NCBI RefSeq assembly: GCF_024703995.1
Contig: NZ_JAMXQV010000001.1
Coordinates: forward strand, 1 to 64,000
Length of the DNA stretch: 64,000 bases
From: Amycolatopsis iheyensis
GTDB lineage: Bacteria > Actinomycetota > Actinomycetes > Mycobacteriales > Pseudonocardiaceae
Direction: 5' to 3'
The translations under genes were made by a program, and so were the position numbers. Of this stretch, positions 44,883-53,759 are shown piece after piece. Each line of letters opens with the position of its first letter. The first letter of the stretch is position 1. The notes under the pieces are model-generated. The model was not told the origin of the DNA, searched no databases, and saw only the letters and a program-made list of their open reading frames with translations.

Positions 44883-45500
44883 ATGATGCGAACGCGCTTT
44901 TCGCCGTGGGTTCTCGCTGCGTTCCTCGGTGGCTCAGTGCTCACCGCCTGCGGGCCGGCCGGGCCGGAACGGACGCTTTCCGAGCCGCCGTCGCCCGCGA
45001 AGACGGGGCCTGCGTTGCCGCTTGCTCCGGTGGAGCAGCCGGTCGATCTGGCGAAATTCGAGGCCGATCCGTGCTCGCTGCTCACCAAGGAACAGGTCGC
45101 CGCCGTCGTCGCCGATCCGCCGGACATCGTGAAGCCGAGCCGATCCCTTTCGTCCGAGGACTTCGGATGCCGCTGGAACAGCGGAAAGTCTCCGGTTGTC
45201 TCGGTGCTGAAGCCGACCAGGGAGCCCAAGACGCTCGAGGCTCTCAAGAACACGTCCCGACGCGAATCCGGTGCGATCGATCCGTGGACCGAGGTGTCGA
45301 TCGCCGGACTGCCCGCGGCGGTCTTCCATGAGGTGCCGGGGCCGGACAACTGCGACGTCGGTGTCGCCGTCACCGACTCCGACATGCTGATTTTCAGCTT
45401 CCACGGCAACGGATCGCCCTCGGTCTACTGGGACAAGGACCGCTGCGGCGGCGTGCTGAAAACCGCCGAGTTCGTGCTCGGCAACCTCCGGAACGGCTAG
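44883..45500 (+). CDS. DUF3558 lipoprotein
   Basis: 205 residues; signal peptide ending in a lipobox (SVLTAC, Cys23) and a compact Cys-bearing domain (DPCSLLTKEQVAAVV, FGCRWNSG, DNCDVGVAV) typical of the actinobacterial DUF3558 family. Surface-anchored. ATG 44883 starts one nt after the previous stop. Often found with WXG proteins in this order. Confidence 0.82.
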   Translation: MMRTRFSPWVLAAFLGGSVLTACGPAGPERTLSEPPSPAKTGPALPLAPVEQPVDLAKFEADPCSLLTKEQVAAVVADPPDIVKPSRSLSSEDFGCRWNSGKSPVVSVLKPTREPKTLEALKNTSRRESGAIDPWTEVSIAGLPAAVFHEVPGPDNCDVGVAVTDSDMLIFSFHGNGSPSVYWDKDRCGGVLKTAEFVLGNLRNG

Positions 45501-45952
45501 GCCAGGAACAACTCCAGCTGCTCGACGACGAACGCGTGGTCGTCGGCCTGGGGCAGGCCGGACACACCCACCGTGCCGACCGGCCCGACGCCGCGCACCA
45601 GCACCGGGAAGACGCCGCCGTGGGCCGCGTACTCGTCCGGGTCGAGGCGGGAGTCCGCTTCGAACGAGCCGCCCTTCTCGCGGAACTGCGTGCCGACCAG
45701 GAACGAGCTGTGGCCGTAGCGGTCGACCACGCGGCTCTTGCGCTCGATCCAGGCGTCGTTGTCGGCCGACGTCCCGGGCAGTGCCGCGTGGAAGAGCCGC
45801 TGGCCGTTCCGGCGGACGGAGATCGTCACCGGCAGCCCGCGCTCCCGCGCGGCGGTCAGCAGCTGCTGGCCCAGGGCGAGTGCGGTCTCGTTGTCGAACT
45901 TCGTGAACTGGAGGCGTTCTTCTTGGTCAGCGAGCTGGTCGGCATCGATCAT
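45497..45952 (-). CDS. UPF0303/HbpS-like protein
   Basis: 151 residues of the GlcG/HbpS-type fold (LALGQQLLTAARERGLPVTISV, HGGVFPVLV). Members bind heme or cobalamin-like ligands or serve as folding partners; role here is unknown. 4-nt convergent overlap with the lipoprotein gene. Confidence 0.75.
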   Translation of the reverse strand: MIDADQLADQEERLQFTKFDNETALALGQQLLTAARERGLPVTISVRRNGQRLFHAALPGTSADNDAWIERKSRVVDRYGHSSFLVGTQFREKGGSFEADSRLDPDEYAAHGGVFPVLVRGVGPVGTVGVSGLPQADDHAFVVEQLELFLA

Positions 45953-45977
45953 GCGCCCATTAAATCAACACTGTTGT

Positions 45978-46355
45978 CTAATGGCCAGTGAACTCGGTCA
46001 GGGACAGCACGTTGCCGTCCGGATCCGGGAACCACGCGATCCGCCCGCCCGGCGTGGTCCAGATTTTGTCGGTGTCCTGTGGCAGCGTGTCGAACGTGAG
46101 GAACTCCACGCCCCGGCCGCGCAGCGCGGCCACCGCCGCCCGGATGTCGGCGACCGCCCAGCCGAGCACCGTGAACGGCTGTGGCGTGAACTCGGGCACG
46201 GCGGTGACGCGCAGCATGGTCGTGCCACTGCGGAACACACACGCGAAGGGGGACTGCTCGATGAACTCGAGCCCGGCGACATCCGTGTAGAAGACACGTG
46301 AGCGCTCCAGGTCGGTCGACGGTGCGAAGGCGACCAAATCCGCTGAGTTGAGCAT
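45978..46355 (-). CDS. VOC/glyoxalase superfamily protein
   Basis: 125 residues from ATG 46355 (GAGAGAGGTGAAG upstream). Both VOC half-domains visible (DLERSRVFYTDVAGLEFIE and IAWFPDPDGNVLSLTE). Substrate unknown. Confidence 0.82.
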   Translation of the reverse strand: MLNSADLVAFAPSTDLERSRVFYTDVAGLEFIEQSPFACVFRSGTTMLRVTAVPEFTPQPFTVLGWAVADIRAAVAALRGRGVEFLTFDTLPQDTDKIWTTPGGRIAWFPDPDGNVLSLTEFTGH

Positions 46356-46422
46356 GGCTTCACCTCTCTCGGCGGAGAAGGTACCCCTCGGCCAGGCGAC
46401 CCGCGTGGGACGAGGAGGTGGC

Positions 46423-48369
46423 ATGGGCCGGATCCGCCGGCGCACGGTGCTCGGTGGCGCGGCCGCGGCGACCGTTGCCGGTTCGCTGTCCGCCGCGTGC
46501 GCGCCGGCGCCGCGGACGGGCACGATCGACGACGTCCGCCACGTCGTGGTGCTGATGCAGGAGAACCGGTCCTTCGACCACTACTACGGCACCATGGCGG
46601 GCGTGCGCGGCTTCGGTGACCGCGCGGCCCTGCGCGACGTCTTCCGCCAGCGCGGCAAGGGCGCCCCGGTGCTGCCGTTCCGGATCGACACGTCCGTGGT
46701 GGACGGTCAGGACCTCGGCGAGCTGCCGCACGACTGGAACAGCACGCACCGCGCGTGGAACGGCGGCGCGTACGACAGCTGGATCGGCGCGAAGAGCCCC
46801 ATGACGATGGGGTACTTCACCGGCGAGGACATCCCGTTCCAGCGCGCGCTGGCGAGCGCCTTCACGCTGTGCGACCACTACTTCTGCTCGATCCAGGGCC
46901 CGACGCAGCCGAACCGGCTGTTCCACTGGACCGGCACCATCGACGCCGGCGGCGTCGCGGGCGGCCCGGTCACGCACAACTTCCCGGACTACGAGCCGTC
47001 GTTCCGCTGGACGACGTACCCGGAGCGGCTGGAGGCCGCGGGCATCTCGTGGCGGATCTACGCCAACGACGAGGAGCGTGGCGTCCCCGAGCACTTCGTC
47101 GGCGACTACGGCGACAACCCGTTGTGGTTGTTCCAGCACTTCCACGACGCGTTGTACTCGATGGACCCGGTGCAGCGGCGGGTGGCCGAACGCGCGAACC
47201 TGCGCGAGAAGCTCCTTCCCGACTCGGGGAAGGGCAAGGACCTCGACCACGTGCTGGCCGAGTTCCTCGCCGACTGCGCGGCGGGCACGCTGCCGGCGGT
47301 GTCGTGGGTCGTGGCGCCGTACGGCTACTGCGAGCACCCCGCGGCCCGGCCGGTCGACGGCGCGGCCTACATCCAGCGGATGCTGAAAGCGTTGTGGGAC
47401 AAGCCGGAGTTGTGGGAATCGACCGTCGTCTTCATCAACTACGACGAAAACGACGGCTTCTTCGACCACGTCCTCCCGCCGACGCCGCCGCCCGGGACCC
47501 CGGGTGAGTACCTGCCGGGGAACCGGCCGGAGCGGGGCGGGGCGTCCGGGCCGCCGTTGCCGATCGGGCTGGGGCCGCGGGTGCCGATGACCGTCGTTTC
47601 GCCGTGGAGCCGCGGTGGCTGGGTGAACTCGCAGGTCTTCGACCACACGTCGGTGCTGCGCTTCCTCGAGACGTGGACCGGCGTGCGCGAGCCGAACATC
47701 TCGGCCTGGCGCCGCGCCATCTGCGGCGACCTGACCAGCTGTTTCGACTTCGGCACGCACGACACGACGATCCCGCTGCTGCCGGACGCGGACGCGTTGC
47801 GCGCCGAAGCCGACCGCACGCAGTCACGGCTGCCGAAGCCCGGCCTCGGACCGGGCGCGCTGGTGCAGGACCCGGGCACGGCGAAGGCGCGCCCGCTGCC
47901 GTACCAGCCGGTGGCGTGGGCCGTCGCCGAGCCGGGCGTGCTGAAGCTGCACCTGGCCAACCACGGGACGCAGGCGCTGCAGCTGGCCGCGTACGCCTAC
48001 CACGCGGGCGGGACGTCACAACGCTTCGACGTCGGCCCGCGCGGCGAGATGACCGGCGAAGTCGCGTACGGCGAGTCCTACGACGTCGCGATCCACGGCC
48101 CGAACGGCTTCGTCGTCGAGGCCTCGGGCGGCGCCGGTCTCGACGCCACCGTCGCCTACACCGACGCGCCCGCGTTGCGGATCACGGTGACCAACCGCGG
48201 CCCGGCGCCCGTCGTGCTGACCGGCGTCACCCTCCCGCCGGGCGGGGCGCACGACTTCCCGGTGCCGGCGAAGAACGGCTGGTACGACGTCGTTTTCGAG
48301 ACGCCGGGGTGGCGTCGACGCTTCGCCGGGCACCTGGAAGACGGGCGCCCGTCACGCACCGGGCCCTAG
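46423..48369 (+). CDS. plcC: Tat-exported phospholipase C
   Basis: 648 residues from ATG 46423 (GAGGAGG upstream). The signal carries the twin-arginine motif RIRRRTVLGG and a possible lipobox (SAAC). The phosphoesterase domain (PF04185) begins HVVVLMQENRSFDHYYGT, with catalytic Asn/Thr and metal ligands further on (NYDENDGFFDHV). The C-terminal beta-rich DUF756 domains bind substrate or cell wall. It hydrolyses phosphatidylcholine or sphingomyelin outside the cell, a phosphate-scavenging activity; no full PHO box was seen. Confidence 0.9.
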   Translation: MGRIRRRTVLGGAAAATVAGSLSAACAPAPRTGTIDDVRHVVVLMQENRSFDHYYGTMAGVRGFGDRAALRDVFRQRGKGAPVLPFRIDTSVVDGQDLGELPHDWNSTHRAWNGGAYDSWIGAKSPMTMGYFTGEDIPFQRALASAFTLCDHYFCSIQGPTQPNRLFHWTGTIDAGGVAGGPVTHNFPDYEPSFRWTTYPERLEAAGISWRIYANDEERGVPEHFVGDYGDNPLWLFQHFHDALYSMDPVQRRVAERANLREKLLPDSGKGKDLDHVLAEFLADCAAGTLPAVSWVVAPYGYCEHPAARPVDGAAYIQRMLKALWDKPELWESTVVFINYDENDGFFDHVLPPTPPPGTPGEYLPGNRPERGGASGPPLPIGLGPRVPMTVVSPWSRGGWVNSQVFDHTSVLRFLETWTGVREPNISAWRRAICGDLTSCFDFGTHDTTIPLLPDADALRAEADRTQSRLPKPGLGPGALVQDPGTAKARPLPYQPVAWAVAEPGVLKLHLANHGTQALQLAAYAYHAGGTSQRFDVGPRGEMTGEVAYGESYDVAIHGPNGFVVEASGGAGLDATVAYTDAPALRITVTNRGPAPVVLTGVTLPPGGAHDFPVPAKNGWYDVVFETPGWRRRFAGHLEDGRPSRTGP

Positions 48370-49595
48370 CGCAGGTAGTCCAGCGCGAAGGCGGCGAGCA
48401 TCGCGGCGCCGCTCGGCATCGCGTCCTCGTCGAAGACCACGCGGTTGGAGTGGTTGGCCGCCGCCTCGGCGGGGTCGACGCCGGGCGGGCACGCGCCGAT
48501 GAACGCGTACGCGCCCGGAACGCGTTGCAGGACATAGGAAAAGTCCTCGGCGCCCATCAGCGGGTCGGCGAGCAGCTCGACGTCGTCCGGGCCCAGCACC
48601 TCGGCGCCGAGCCGCAGCACCTCGCCGGCGATCCGGTCGTCGTTGACCGTCACCGGGTAGCCCGGCTCGACGTCGGCGACGACCCGGCAGCCGTACGCGG
48701 CGCCGACCTGCTCGCACACCTTGTACAGCTCGTCGCGGACCAGCGCGCGGGTCTGCTCGGACAGCGTGCGGATGGTGCCCTCGAGCTCGGCGGTCTCCGG
48801 GATGATGTTCGACGTCGTGCCGGCCTGGATCCGCGTCACCGAGAGCACGGCGGGGTCGAACACGCTGACCCGGCGCGTGATCATCGTGTGCAGCGCGCCG
48901 ACCATCGCCGCCGCCGCGGGCACCGGGTCGATCGTGTGCTGCGGCGCCGAGCCGTGGCCGCCCTTGCCGGTGACGCGCACGGTGAACGAGTCCGCCGACG
49001 CCATCAGCGGGCCGGGCCGCAGCTGCAGCAGCCCGCTGCGTGCGTTGGCCAGGGTGTGCACGCCGAACGCGCGCTCGACCCGCGTCCCGGCGGCGTCGAG
49101 CACGCCCTCGTGGATCATGAAGCGGGCGCCGTGGTGACCCTCCTCACCCGGCTGGAACATGAACACGACCGACCCGGCGAGCTGCTCGACCCGGTCGGCG
49201 AGCAGGCGCGCCGCCGTCGCCAGCATCGCGACGTGCGTGTCGTGCCCGCACGCGTGCATCGACTCCTCGTCCTCGGACGCGAAGTCCAGGCCGGTCTCCT
49301 CGGTCAGCGGCAACGCGTCCATGTCGCCGCGCAGCAGGACCGCCGGACCGGGCTTCCCGCCGCGCAGGACGGCCGTCAGCGACGTCGTGGCCTTGCCTTC
49401 GGTGATCTCCAGCGGCAGGCCGTCGAGCGCCTCCCTGATGGCCGCCTGGGTGCGCGGCAGGTGGAGCCCCTGCTCCGGGTGGCGGTGCACGGCACGGCGG
49501 AGGGCGACCGTGCGGCCTTGCAGCGCCCGCGCGGCGTCGAGGAGGCCGGCGAACGGGGTGCCGGGCAGGGTGGGCAGGTCAGTGGGGCCGGTCAT
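48366..49595 (-). CDS. M20D-family amidohydrolase
   Basis: 409 residues: metal-binding HACGHDTH, Glu pair in PGEEG, and GDMDALPL, plus a dimerisation domain (about 185-300). Members cleave N-acyl amino acids, IAA conjugates or hippurate. The convergent stop overlaps the phospholipase stop by 4 nt. Confidence 0.9.
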   Translation of the reverse strand: MTGPTDLPTLPGTPFAGLLDAARALQGRTVALRRAVHRHPEQGLHLPRTQAAIREALDGLPLEITEGKATTSLTAVLRGGKPGPAVLLRGDMDALPLTEETGLDFASEDEESMHACGHDTHVAMLATAARLLADRVEQLAGSVVFMFQPGEEGHHGARFMIHEGVLDAAGTRVERAFGVHTLANARSGLLQLRPGPLMASADSFTVRVTGKGGHGSAPQHTIDPVPAAAAMVGALHTMITRRVSVFDPAVLSVTRIQAGTTSNIIPETAELEGTIRTLSEQTRALVRDELYKVCEQVGAAYGCRVVADVEPGYPVTVNDDRIAGEVLRLGAEVLGPDDVELLADPLMGAEDFSYVLQRVPGAYAFIGACPPGVDPAEAAANHSNRVVFDEDAMPSGAAMLAAFALDYLR

Positions 49596-49672
49596 GGTCC
49601 CGATAGTGCCCCATGCGGCGCTTCGGGCGCACCGTGCGTGCGTTCGGTCGACCGGCGGAATACGGTGTGCGC

Positions 49673-50155
49673 ATGGCGGTGGATGAGCCGGTCACGGGCT
49701 TCGCGGTAGCCGTGGTCCGGGAAGACGGTCGGTGGCGGTGCAGTGCGCTCGACCAGGGGGCACTGACCGAACTGGACGCGGCGATCACTGAACTGGGCAA
49801 ACTACGATCCACCGGCGCGGCCTTCGGGTTGCTGGCGGTCGACGACGAGTTCTTCGTCATCGTCCGGCCGAGCCCGCGGGGGCCGTCGTTGCTGCTCTCG
49901 GACGCGGCAGCGGCGCTGGACTACGACATCGCGGCGGACGTCCTCGACGTCCTGCGGGTCGATCCACCGGACGAGGAGGACGACTCCGTGTGGCCCGAGG
50001 GCGACCTGGAGATCCTCACGGACCTGGGGCTGCCCGGGCCGGAGCTGGAGGTCATCGTCGGCGAAGTCGACCTCTACCCGGACGAGCAGCTGCAGATGGT
50101 CGCGCAGCGCTGCGGGTTCGGCAGCGAGTTCGCCAAGCTCCTGGACGAGCTCTGA
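49673..50155 (+). CDS. tRNA adenosine deaminase-associated protein
   Basis: 160 residues from ATG 49673. Matches the small acidic actinobacterial protein regularly encoded directly before tadA (GFAVAVVREDGRWRCSAL, DPPDEEDDSVWPEGDLEIL). Function unknown; association by gene order only. Confidence 0.85.
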   Translation: MAVDEPVTGFAVAVVREDGRWRCSALDQGALTELDAAITELGKLRSTGAAFGLLAVDDEFFVIVRPSPRGPSLLLSDAAAALDYDIAADVLDVLRVDPPDEEDDSVWPEGDLEILTDLGLPGPELEVIVGEVDLYPDEQLQMVAQRCGFGSEFAKLLDEL

Positions 50156-50178
50156 GACGCCCATCCGACACCGAGGCC

Positions 50179-50607
50179 GTGGAGGCCGCGCTGGAGGCCG
50201 CCCGGGCCCCCGGCGCGGACGTGCCGATCGGGGCGGTGGTGTTCGGCCCCGACGGCCTCCCGCTGGCGGCGGCCCGCAACGCCCGCGTGGAGCTGGGCGA
50301 CCCGACGGCCCACGCGGAGATCTTGGCCCTGCGCGCGGCGGCGTCGGTCGTCGGCGACGGCTGGCGGCTGGAGGGCTGCACGCTGGCGGTGACGCTGGAG
50401 CCGTGCACGATGTGCGCGGGCGCCCTGGTGCTCGCCCGCATCGCGCGGCTGGTGTTCGGGGCGTGGGAGCCGAAGACGGGCGCGGTGGGGTCGTTGTGGG
50501 ACGTCGTGCGCGATCGCCGGCTGAACCACCGTCCGGAGGTCCACGGAGGGGTCCTTTCGGCGGAGTGCGCCTCCGTCCTGGAGACGTATTTCGCGACGCG
50601 CCGCTGA
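50179..50607 (+). CDS. tadA: tRNA-specific adenosine deaminase
   Basis: 142 residues from GTG 50179: zinc motif HAEIL with catalytic Glu, and PCTMCAGAL. It deaminates the wobble A34 of tRNA-Arg(ACG) to inosine. The GTG start removes a few N-terminal residues compared with other TadA; the CTG at 50152, which overlaps the upstream stop as CTGA, would restore them and is a possible unusual start. Confidence 0.88.
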   Translation: MEAALEAARAPGADVPIGAVVFGPDGLPLAAARNARVELGDPTAHAEILALRAAASVVGDGWRLEGCTLAVTLEPCTMCAGALVLARIARLVFGAWEPKTGAVGSLWDVVRDRRLNHRPEVHGGVLSAECASVLETYFATRR

Positions 50608-50626
50608 TTCTGGGTACCCCTCCGGC

Positions 50627-50827
50627 ATGACGATGAAGGACAAGGTCCAGCAGGCGGTCGGCAGCGCGCGCTCGAAGCTCGGCAGGGCCACGGGCAACCG
50701 GCGCCTCGAGACGTCAGGGCGCGTGCAGCGCCGTCGAGCCCAGGTGGCGGAGGTCGCCCACGACCTGCGCGACCGCTTCCGGCAGGCCCAGGTCAGGCGC
50801 CGAACCGACCCCTCGCGAGAGCTGTGA
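50627..50827 (+). CDS. CsbD-like small stress protein
   Basis: 66 residues, strongly basic and helical (DKVQQAVGSARSKLGRATGNRRLETSGRVQ), like the CsbD/UPF0337 family of stress-induced small proteins. Start at ATG 50627 or 50633. Confidence 0.7.
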   Translation: MTMKDKVQQAVGSARSKLGRATGNRRLETSGRVQRRRAQVAEVAHDLRDRFRQAQVRRRTDPSREL

Positions 50828-50851
50828 AGACGCTCCGGTATTGTTCTCGGC

Positions 50852-50938
50852 GGTGGCGTGTCCGAGCGGCCGAAGGAGCACGACTCGAAATCGTGTGACG
50901 GTTGATCCCGTCCGTGGGTTCAAATCCCACCGCCACCG
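50852..50938 (+). tRNA. tRNA-Ser (CGA)
   Basis: 87 nt; acceptor GGTGGCG pairs with CGCCACC, discriminator G73, anticodon loop CTCGAAA giving CGA, long variable arm as in serine tRNAs, T-loop GGTTCAAATCC. CCA not encoded. It reads UCG codons, abundant in this G+C-rich genome. Confidence 0.95.
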
Positions 50939-50949
50939 CTCGCGAGTGG

Positions 50950-50999
50950 GCGAGCTATGTCGACGGACAGCGTCGACGTAGCTCGCTCGCTGTGTTTTT
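50950..50999 (+). terminator. Terminator of tRNA-Ser
   Basis: 16-bp stem with one wobble pair (50950-50965 with 50971-50986), 5-nt loop, then GTGTTTTTC. Confidence 0.85.
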
Positions 51000-51042
51000 C
51001 GGGGGTGCAACCCCCGAACCCCGCCCGGCGGGCTTCGCCCCC

Positions 51043-51149
51043 GGACCCCCTGTGTGGTTGCGTCGGGTTGTCGGCCGCGGACCCCCTGTGTGGTTGCGTC
51101 GGGTTGTCGGCCGCGGACCCCTGTGTGGTCGCGTCGGGTTGTCGGCCGC
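51043..51149 (+). repeat. 36-bp tandem repeat, three copies
   Basis: Units at 51043-51078, 51079-51114 and 51115-51149 (36, 36 and 35 nt), the first two identical and the third with one base lost and one change. It fills the gap between tRNA-Ser and the next gene, and a GGGGGTGCAACCCCC hairpin (51001-51015) precedes it. Confidence 0.9.
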
Positions 51150-51248
51150 CGGTTATCGGTGAGAAACCGACAAGCGCGGCTGCCGGATCACTCGATTGCC
51201 TGAGTTCCCTTCGTAACGCCGGGTGTCGATCCGGACGACTTCAGTCCG

Positions 51249-53177
51249 GTGAGGCTCGTAACCAACTTCGCAAAAATCGCCGTGCTGATGGCCTTTTTCC
51301 TGCTGGGTGGGTCAGGTGTGACGGCGTTCGCGCAAACCGGCGGCTGGGCGCCTGGTGCTGTCTCGCCCGGTCACTGGAAGGCTGATGAGGTCGACGCCCA
51401 GAAGCAGTCGCTCCGCGTCGGCACGAGCACCGACGATGTCGATGTGGTGCAGACCTGTGCGGTCTACCGGTCGCTGTGGCTGGAAACGGACCATCGTGTG
51501 ACCTTGGACGTGCGGACGGTCAAGTGCCCGACCGGCAAGGTGACCGAGCAGGCGGCGACCGCGATCAGGACCGCTTACACGACGATCGACGAAGGCTCGG
51601 TCTTGAACCGGGCCGACGATGTCTACAAGCTGCCGAACGCGACGGTGTGGGGATACGGCCGCGAGTGGATGCAGTCCACTTCGGTCGTCGTGGTCCAGAC
51701 CTTCTGTGGCCAGGGGACAGCGCAGGACTGCCTCGCTCTCAACGGCGTGCTCTCGAAGAGCTTGTCGGCGTCGCTGCCCGGCGAACCGTCGCTCGTGGGT
51801 CACTCGATTCTGCAGGAGATGCTCAACTTCGGCCTGACTTCCCTCACGCTGCCTTGGGTCTTCTGGGTGGGCGGTTTCGGGCTCGCTTCGTTCATCGGGC
51901 GCGACAGGTATGCGATTCCCGCTGCACCCGGCTCTTTCGTCGATGTGGAAAGAGCCTCGCGAAATCTTCGGTGGAGGTCCTACTTTTTTGGTCTGGTCAC
52001 CGGTTTCCAGCGTGGCACGCTGGCGTTTCTGCTCTTTGCGGTCGGCTCGCTGTGGTTCGGCTTCGAGGTGCGGGTCATGATCAGTTCGCTGGTGCTGGTC
52101 CTCCTGTTCTTGGCGCTCACCTGGGGACGTCGCAAGCTCGACAACCCGCTCTTCCGGGGAACCGTGAACGCGCTCACGAGAGAGATCAACGTCCGCACCT
52201 GCTTGGCGGCGTTGCTCCGGTTCGCGATCCGGGCGCTCACGTTGCTGGTCGGCTTGGTATACGTGATAGCGTGCCTGTCCGCCGCCTTCGGCGGACCGGA
52301 CGGCGCGTTCATGGGCAACGCCATGCGTGTCGCCGGACAGAAAATAGCGCAGGGCAGTGCGAGTCCAACCGACTACCTGCGATTCGTCGGCATCTTCGCG
52401 TCCGGCTCGGTTTGGGTCGTCGGGTATTTCCTCATCGCGTTCATCACGGTGATGCTGCTCGTCGATCGGTTGGCCCTGCTGCTGCTGACGAAGAACGCGC
52501 GCGAACTGATCAGAACCGATTCCCGGCCGCCGATTCTCTACCTGCGAAACTTCGGCGACGACAAGTTGAAGGTCCGGGCGAGCAGGGTGAGCAGGCGAGG
52601 CCTGCTCGGCCGGCTGTCCTTCAGCCGGAAGCGGCGGTTCGAAGAGACCGTCGCGTGGCGGATAAACCTGTACTCGGGAGTCGTCGCGATCAACGATCCG
52701 AGCAACTTCCTGCCCTCTTTGGGCGCCGCGAAGATGAACCTGGCGCACAACAACTGGAAGCACGACGTCGAGCGGCTCGCCAACTCGAGCTTGGCAGTCC
52801 TGGTGTCAGCGACGCCGACGAACATCAACGAAGGGTTGCGCTGGGAACTGGAAATGATCGCGCAGCGCCTGAGTCATCGCCGGGTGATCCTGCTGCTCGC
52901 TCCGCGCAAGAAGCAAGAACTGCTGTACTCGTGGCGGCTCTTCGTTGACGCGGTGCGCGACCATCCGTTCTTCGACGGGATCAAGAACATCAACCCGTCC
53001 GGTGCCGCGCTGGTCGTGGCACACATCCCGGGAGTGGGCTGGAAAGCCTGGGGCGCGAAAACGCGAACCGAGTGGACATATTCGATGGCCGTGCACGGCG
53101 CGTTGAGCGAGATGAAGCACTTCGCCCGGATGACGCCCGAACCACCTGCTGACGAGCCGCGGTCAACGGCGGCGTGA
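51249..53177 (+). CDS. Membrane protein with TIR-like cytoplasmic domain
   Basis: 642 residues from GTG 51249. Signal peptide (1-28), an extracytoplasmic region with cysteines (to about 185), about five membrane spans (about 190-420), then a cytoplasmic domain (about 425-600) beginning PPILYLRNFGDD and containing NDPSNFLPSLGAAKMNLAHN, ANSSLAVLVSATP and GLRWELEMIAQRL, a Rossmann/TIR-like arrangement with a WEL Glu. TIR-like domains of immunity proteins can cleave NAD. The stretch is visibly AT-richer than its neighbours and follows a tRNA gene, suggesting transfer. Function unknown; a membrane-bound sensor-effector is my inference. Confidence 0.75.
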   Translation: MRLVTNFAKIAVLMAFFLLGGSGVTAFAQTGGWAPGAVSPGHWKADEVDAQKQSLRVGTSTDDVDVVQTCAVYRSLWLETDHRVTLDVRTVKCPTGKVTEQAATAIRTAYTTIDEGSVLNRADDVYKLPNATVWGYGREWMQSTSVVVVQTFCGQGTAQDCLALNGVLSKSLSASLPGEPSLVGHSILQEMLNFGLTSLTLPWVFWVGGFGLASFIGRDRYAIPAAPGSFVDVERASRNLRWRSYFFGLVTGFQRGTLAFLLFAVGSLWFGFEVRVMISSLVLVLLFLALTWGRRKLDNPLFRGTVNALTREINVRTCLAALLRFAIRALTLLVGLVYVIACLSAAFGGPDGAFMGNAMRVAGQKIAQGSASPTDYLRFVGIFASGSVWVVGYFLIAFITVMLLVDRLALLLLTKNARELIRTDSRPPILYLRNFGDDKLKVRASRVSRRGLLGRLSFSRKRRFEETVAWRINLYSGVVAINDPSNFLPSLGAAKMNLAHNNWKHDVERLANSSLAVLVSATPTNINEGLRWELEMIAQRLSHRRVILLLAPRKKQELLYSWRLFVDAVRDHPFFDGIKNINPSGAALVVAHIPGVGWKAWGAKTRTEWTYSMAVHGALSEMKHFARMTPEPPADEPRSTAA

Positions 53178-53186
53178 CACCGGCGA

Positions 53187-53759
53187 TCAGCTGAGTTCGA
53201 CCGCCGGCGCCGTCAACGGCTCCAGCTCCGCCGCCAGTGCCGACAACGACGACACGCGCCGCTGGATCACGCGGACCACCGACGCGCACGCGGTGCTCAC
53301 CGCGCTCACCACCTCCGCCGACCGGTCGCCCGACAGGACCGCCGCCGTCGATGGTGAAGCCGCGGCCGCCAGCTCGCATACCTCCGCGGACGCCGAGACC
53401 GCCAGCTCGTCCAGCTCGGCGGCGAGCCGGGCGCCCAACGCCGCCGTTGCCGCGGCCGCTCGGGCCGCCGCCGCGTACTGACCGTCCACTGTGTCCGCCC
53501 AGGTGCCGAACGTCTCCGCGCTGCCGCCCGTTTCCGCGCGTTCCACGCCGCCGCGGAACTCCGCCTGGGCCGACGTCACCCCGAGTGCTCCCGCGTCGAC
53601 CGCCGAGGCCGACGCGCGGATCGCCGCCGGGGAACAGTCCAGGTGCCGCAACGCCGCCACCGGGTCCGGCGCGCCGATGCGGCCCGCCGCCTCGCGCAAG
53701 GACGCCAGCGACGAAGCCGCCGACGTCAGTGCCGGGTGTTCGAACAATTCGACGCTCAC
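53187..53759 (-). CDS. Helical WXG-associated protein
   Basis: 190 residues, Ala/Ser-rich and wholly helical, GTG start overlapping the upstream gene stop by 4 nt. Residues FGTWADTVDGQYAAAAR show a WXG-like turn. Probably secreted or a partner of the 110-residue protein before it. No recognised family. Confidence 0.55.
   Translation of the reverse strand: MSVELFEHPALTSAASSLASLREAAGRIGAPDPVAALRHLDCSPAAIRASASAVDAGALGVTSAQAEFRGGVERAETGGSAETFGTWADTVDGQYAAAARAAAATAALGARLAAELDELAVSASAEVCELAAAASPSTAAVLSGDRSAEVVSAVSTACASVVRVIQRRVSSLSALAAELEPLTAPAVELS

Noticed and set aside
50852..50938. Attachment site with integrase
   Set aside because: No integrase or transposase gene and no duplicated tRNA end were found in the window.
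51043..51149. CRISPR array
   Set aside because: 36-nt units abut directly without spacers.
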